64,000 nt of DNA. It comes from Tetranychus cinnabarinus (Eukaryota; Arthropoda; Arachnida; Trombidiformes; Tetranychidae). The notes under the pieces were generated by a model. The model did not search any database. It saw only the letters and a program-made list of their open reading frames with translations, and was not told the DNA's origin. How positions within the stretch are numbered: the first letter of the stretch is position 1; every line of letters starts with the position of its first letter. The DNA lies in assembly GCA_022266195.1 (NCBI GenBank), contig WHVY01000001.1:6634001-6698000 (forward strand), written 5' to 3'. The translations under genes were made by a program, and so were the position numbers. Below are positions 59,921 through 64,000 of this stretch, piece by piece.

Positions 59921-60950
59921 AGGTTTATACTAGTAACAGAGACTTCACGGCATTATCCTTCCGTACGAGTAAATACCCTTGCACCAATTATAAGAAGCAT
60001 GAGAATGACAATCCATTTATTTTATGCAATATAGCTCATTATGTAGAATAAAGTTTTCTAATCAAAATAAAACGGATATGTTCGATTTTTGATTAAACTG
60101 GCCTCATTCTACGAGCGATGAAGTTAAAGAGCTGAAACTTATTTTCGGCTGATAGAAACTCAATGTGAACATCAAGCACTGAATACTTTTTTCATATTCT
60201 CAATAGTTCGCTGCATTTCGCCCATTAACCCAGAAACTTCGAGTCTCAATATTTTGCGTATGTTAGTACCTACCATCAATATTGTTTAACGAAACATTAC
60301 ATTTTATTCTGGACGATAATGTGTGGACATTTGAGATCATTGAAGATGATACAAGACAAGTTATAGCAGCGAATGGTTTATGCTACCAGATTTGATACTT
60401 GTTGACAAAAAATCTGGTTGCACATGAAGCGTTAAAACAATATTCATTATTAAATGAGCTAGCTCACATTTCTTTGGTATTATGTCATATTATGTTATAG
60501 TCCATACTATACTGGTATTACTAATCTCGATATATTAAAGCTCGAAGTTTTTGGGTTAATGGTCAAAATCCAGCGAACTATCGATGAGCAAAAAATAAGT
60601 TTCAGCTCTTTAACTTAACCGCTCGTAGAATGGGGCCAGTTTAATCAAGAATCGAACATATCCGTTTTATTCTGAATAGAAAACTTTATTCTACATAATG
60701 TGTGCATTTTCTGGTTAAGCATCAAAAGCTGCATCTGGCAAAATAATTTTCATAAAAAAATCTAGTTCTGTATACGAACAAATGTCAATCGAAATCGATC
60801 GAATCAATCTTGAAATGCTTGTATATCCGATGACCGAACAATTGTTGACTAAAGATCATAATTGCTTTGAAGTGATTCCAAGATGGTGCAAAATCCCAAG
60901 CAACTGCGATGCTTAAGTTCAGTGATTAAAAAGTCTTTACTTTAGACTTG
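59921..60950. repeat. Palindromic unit 2, diverged and partly deleted
   Basis: Starts with a copy of the element end (GACTTCACGGCATTATCCTTC at about 59940). It then has inverted arms near 60050-60250 and 60520-60760 of the same family as unit 1, with more substitutions and lost segments. Confidence 0.65.
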
Positions 60951-61617
60951 CATCAAAGTTTAACCTAAAACGTTGTAAAATAACCAGAGAAAAATTTGCT
61001 GAGCATATTCATTCTTATAATACCTCGAGTCGAAATAGATTGAAAATACTTCAGATGACCAAAGACGAGAATGAGTTAACCAGTTCAAGTCTTAGAAATA
61101 ACAAAAGTAATTCGGCGGTTAATCTCAAACAATCTATGCTAGCTTTATGTAACATGACTAAACACTAAACCATTTAAAGAAACATTTTAACTTTGCAATC
61201 AATTGTAAGCATCTTTTTAAATCTGCAAAAGAAGTGCTGCAAATGCTCGACCATTAAAGTAGAAAGTTAATGATTAGTGCTTTCTTGTAGAACCATGAAT
61301 ACTGAGTCCATTAGTATTCTTAAAAAATTTCTGAGATGAGTATTTTTTTAGATATTCGACTCCGAAGTTTAAACTTCGATCGACATTTTTTCCATTATGG
61401 AACTAAATCTTTGCATGAGACTTATTTTACCAAATGTAGCTTTTGATGCTTAACCAGAAAAAGCAATCATTATGAGGAATAAAGTTTTCTATTCAGAATA
61501 AAACGGATATGTTCGATTTTTTATTAAACTGGCCTCATTCAACGAGCGGTGAAGTTAAAAAGAAAAAACTTATTTTTGGCTCATAGAAATTGCATGTGAA
61601 CATCAAGCACTGAATAC

Positions 61618-63963
61618 TTTTTTCATACTATCAATAGTTCGCTAGATTCCACCCATTAACCCAAAAAATTCGCGTCGCAATATTTTGCGTCTGGTAGTAC
61701 CTAGAATCTTTGTTGTTCAACCAAACATTATATTTTAGCATGGACTATTATGTGTAGACATTTGAGATCATTGAAGATGATAGAAGAAAAGTTATAGCAG
61801 CGAATGGTTTATGTTACCAGATTTGATACTTGGTTAACAAAAAATCTGGTTGCTTATTGAGCGTTAAAACAATATTCAGTATTGAATGAGCTAGCTCACA
61901 TTTCTTTGGTATTATGTAATATTATGTTATAGCACATACTAATATCTAATGTTTCATCAAAGAATGGCGATGGTAGGTATTACTAATCTCGATATATTAA
62001 AGCTCGAAGTTTTTGGGTTAATGGTCAAAATCTAGCAAACTATTGATAATATATAAAAAAGTATTCAGTGCTTGATGTTCACATTCAATTTTTATGGACC
62101 AAAAATAAGTTTCACTTGTTTAACTTCACCGCTCGTTGAATTGGGCCAGTTTAATAAAAAATCGAACATATCCGTTTCATTCTTGACAGAAAATTTAATT
62201 CTCCATAATGAGTGCATTTTCTGGTTAAGCATCAAAACTCACATCTGGCAAAATGAGTTTCATGCATAGATTTAGTTCCATAATTGAACAAATGTCGATC
62301 GAAGTTTAAACTTGGGAGTCGAATATCTCAAAAAATACTCATCACAGAAATTTTTTAAGAGCACTAATGGACTCAGTATTTATTTTTCTACAACTAAGCA
62401 CTAATTTGCAACTTTCTACTATAATATTCGAGTATTTGCAGCACTTCATTTGCAGATTTAAAAAGATGCTTACAATCGTTTGCAAAGTGCAAATGTTTTC
62501 TGTGAATAGTTTAACGTTTAGTTGTATCGCATAAAACTAAATTAGATTGTTTGATGTTTTGTTCGTGTTTCATTATTTTCAAAACTAAGGCTTCCAAATT
62601 GTAAATCGAAACCTTTGTAGCTAAATATCTTCACGAATCTTAGCATTTATAACTTTCTTTTCAGTTGAAAATATTTATATCGACAACAATAACAATCGCG
62701 AATGTTTCTAGGTAAATCTTTTATTTGTGCTAGTAAATATGGATCAAATGGTTATTAATTCTCATCCATCTTGTGTTATGTACGTGTTCGGAATGATAAT
62801 TTCGTGAATCAATTTGACAAGTCACTAAGAACTAAGAAACTCGATTAGCTAAAAAACATCTTCTTAGCCTTCATACTTTACCTAAAGCTTTATAATTTAA
62901 TCCGCTCAATAATACCTAGTACAAGAGACTTCACGGCCTTATCCTTTCGTAAGAGTAAATATCCCAGTACCAATTATAAGAAGGATGAAGAAGAATTTGA
63001 AACTAAAGAATATCTGACCGAAGTCTCAAGCAATCTAATTTAGTTTTATGTACTGCAACTAAACATCAAAGCATTAAAAGAAAACATCTTTGATTTGCAA
63101 ACGATTACAAACATCTTTTTAAATCTGCAAAAGAAGTGCTGCAAATGCTCGAACATTAGAGTAGAAAGTTAATGATTAGTGCTTTGTTGTAGAACCATGA
63201 ATACTGAGTCCATTAGTACTCTTAAAAAATTTCTGTGATGAGTATTTTTTGAGATATTCGACTCCCAAGTTTAAACTTCGATCGACATTTGTTCAATTAT
63301 GGAACTAAATCTATGCATGAAACTCATTTTGCCAGATGTGAGTTTTGATGCTTAACCAGAAAATGCACTCATTATGGAGAATTAAATTTTCTGTCAAGAA
63401 TGAAACGGATATGTTCGATTTTTTATTAAACTGGCCCAATTCAACGAGCGGTGAAGTTAAACAAGTGAAACTTATTTTTGGCCCATAGAAATTACATGTG
63501 AACATCAAGCACTGAATACTTTTTTCATACTATCAATAGTTTGCTAGATTTTGACCATTAACCCAAAAACTTCGAGCTTTAATATATCGAGATTAGTAAT
63601 ACCTACCATCGCCATTCTTTGATGAAACATTAGATATTAGTATGTGCTATAACATAATATTACATAATACCAAAGAAATGTGAGCTAGCTCATTCAATAC
63701 TGAATATTGTTTTAACGCTCAATAAGCAACCAGATTTTTTGTTAACCAAGTATCAAATCTGGTAACATAAACCATTCGCTGCTATAACTTTTCTTCTATC
63801 ATCTTCAATGATCTCAAATGTCTACACATAATAGTCCATGCTAAAATATAATGTTTGGTTGAACAACAAAGATTCTAGGTACTACCAGACGCAAAATATT
63901 GCGACGCGAATTTTTTGGGTTAATGGGTGGAATCTAGCGAACTATTGATAGTATGAAAAAATT
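61618..63963. repeat. Large near-perfect inverted repeat (arms ~0.9 kb, spacer ~0.5 kb)
   Basis: 61618-62545 and 63031-63963 are inverted copies, almost identical over long stretches. An open frame at 62072-62269 and its mirror at 63311-63508 differ by a single residue over 65 codons. The spacer contains the outer end of one element and, directly after it, the start of the next (about 62813 onward, matching 57316 onward). The palindrome is therefore made by two head-to-tail family members. Confidence 0.8.
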
Positions 63964-64000
63964 GTTCTATCCCTAATATGGGCCAAACAATATCGTACCA
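62813..64000. mobile_element. Second copy of the foldback family, truncated by the window end
   Basis: Begins AATTTGACAAGTCACTAAG like 57318, carries the end motif GAGACTTCACGGCC at about 62926, and follows the same order of blocks as 57471-58490 up to 63960. There a new sequence (TTGTTCTATCCC) begins. The remainder is outside the window. Confidence 0.6.

Larger units (their letters stand above)
57471..62808. mobile_element. Foldback-type element with about 1-kb terminal inverted repeats
   Basis: 57471 to about 58490 is an inverted copy of about 61790 to 62808. The outer ends read TTCACGAAATTAT and ATAATTTCGTGAA. Landmarks shared by the arms include GGATCAAATGGTTATTAATT, the TTTGGAAGCC/GGCTTCCAAA block and the AGCTAGCTCA block. 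Inside are further palindromic units (about 57.73-59.05 and 60.06-60.76 kb). No protein of note is encoded; the small open frames are chance. Long, internally repeated inverted termini suggest a Foldback-like or non-autonomous DNA transposon. Confidence 0.7.

Noticed and set aside
62072..62269. 65-codon frame and its mirror at 63311-63508
   Set aside because: Conserved only because both lie in arms of the same inverted repeat; no recognisable protein, and the frame is not kept in the other repeat units.
1..64000. tRNA, rRNA genes and CRISPR arrays
   Set aside because: No T-loop GGTTCGA context with a foldable cloverleaf, no rRNA-like sequence, and the only spaced repeats are the coding minisatellites and the foldback family.

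Overview
The window is eukaryotic nuclear DNA, strongly AT-rich. Genes are split by short introns (mostly 50-250 bp) with GTAAG-type donors and pyrimidine-rich acceptors, and there is no bacterial gene organisation. Conserved animal proteins (the mitochondrial rhomboid PARL, importin-5, an R4-type RGS protein), compact introns and low GC suggest a small-genome invertebrate. An arthropod such as a mite is my best guess, but this is inference only.

Layout. (1) 1-9504: last two coding exons of a + strand membrane protein with a cytoplasmic PPxY tail. Their 8.8-kb intron holds a complete, very young Ty3/gypsy LTR retrotransposon (1174-6417) in antisense orientation, with apparently identical LTRs and a perfect 5-bp target duplication. 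(2) 11954-13421: PARL on +, 7 exons, complete. (3) 13845-18784: importin-5 on -, 16 exons, complete, convergent with PARL, with a 146-bp TA-flanked MITE in one intron. (4) 21787-27457: an RGS-domain gene on -. A phase-compatible first coding exon at 52029-52652 may belong to it, which would create a 24.6-kb intron. (5) 34.6-43.2 kb: a self-contained cluster holding a CACTA/EnSpm (TNP2-like) transposase on -, a small spliced ORF behind it, and, divergently on +, two tandem paralogous genes with a BEN-like C-terminal module. Degenerate copies of a palindromic TTGATTCA motif flank both sides. I read it as a probable multi-gene DNA transposon or its domesticated remains. (6) 55134-56705: a three-exon + strand gene for an unrecognised 430-aa protein built from two copies of one domain. 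(7) 57.3-64.0 kb: repeats arranged as nested palindromes, including a 5.3-kb element with roughly 1-kb terminal inverted repeats and the start of a second copy.

PARL (mitochondrial inner-membrane proteolysis), importin-5 (nuclear import) and the RGS protein (G-protein signalling) are functionally unrelated neighbours. The striking part is the mobile DNA: a gypsy element whose LTR and two coding linkers share one AGTACT minisatellite, the transposase plus BEN-like cluster, and the foldback array. All exon joins were made by eye from splice signals and reading phase. Complete models that sum to a multiple of three (PARL 309 aa, importin-5 1100 aa, BEN-like 684 and 528 aa, two-domain protein 430 aa, RGS 916 aa if joined) support them, but no transcript evidence was available.
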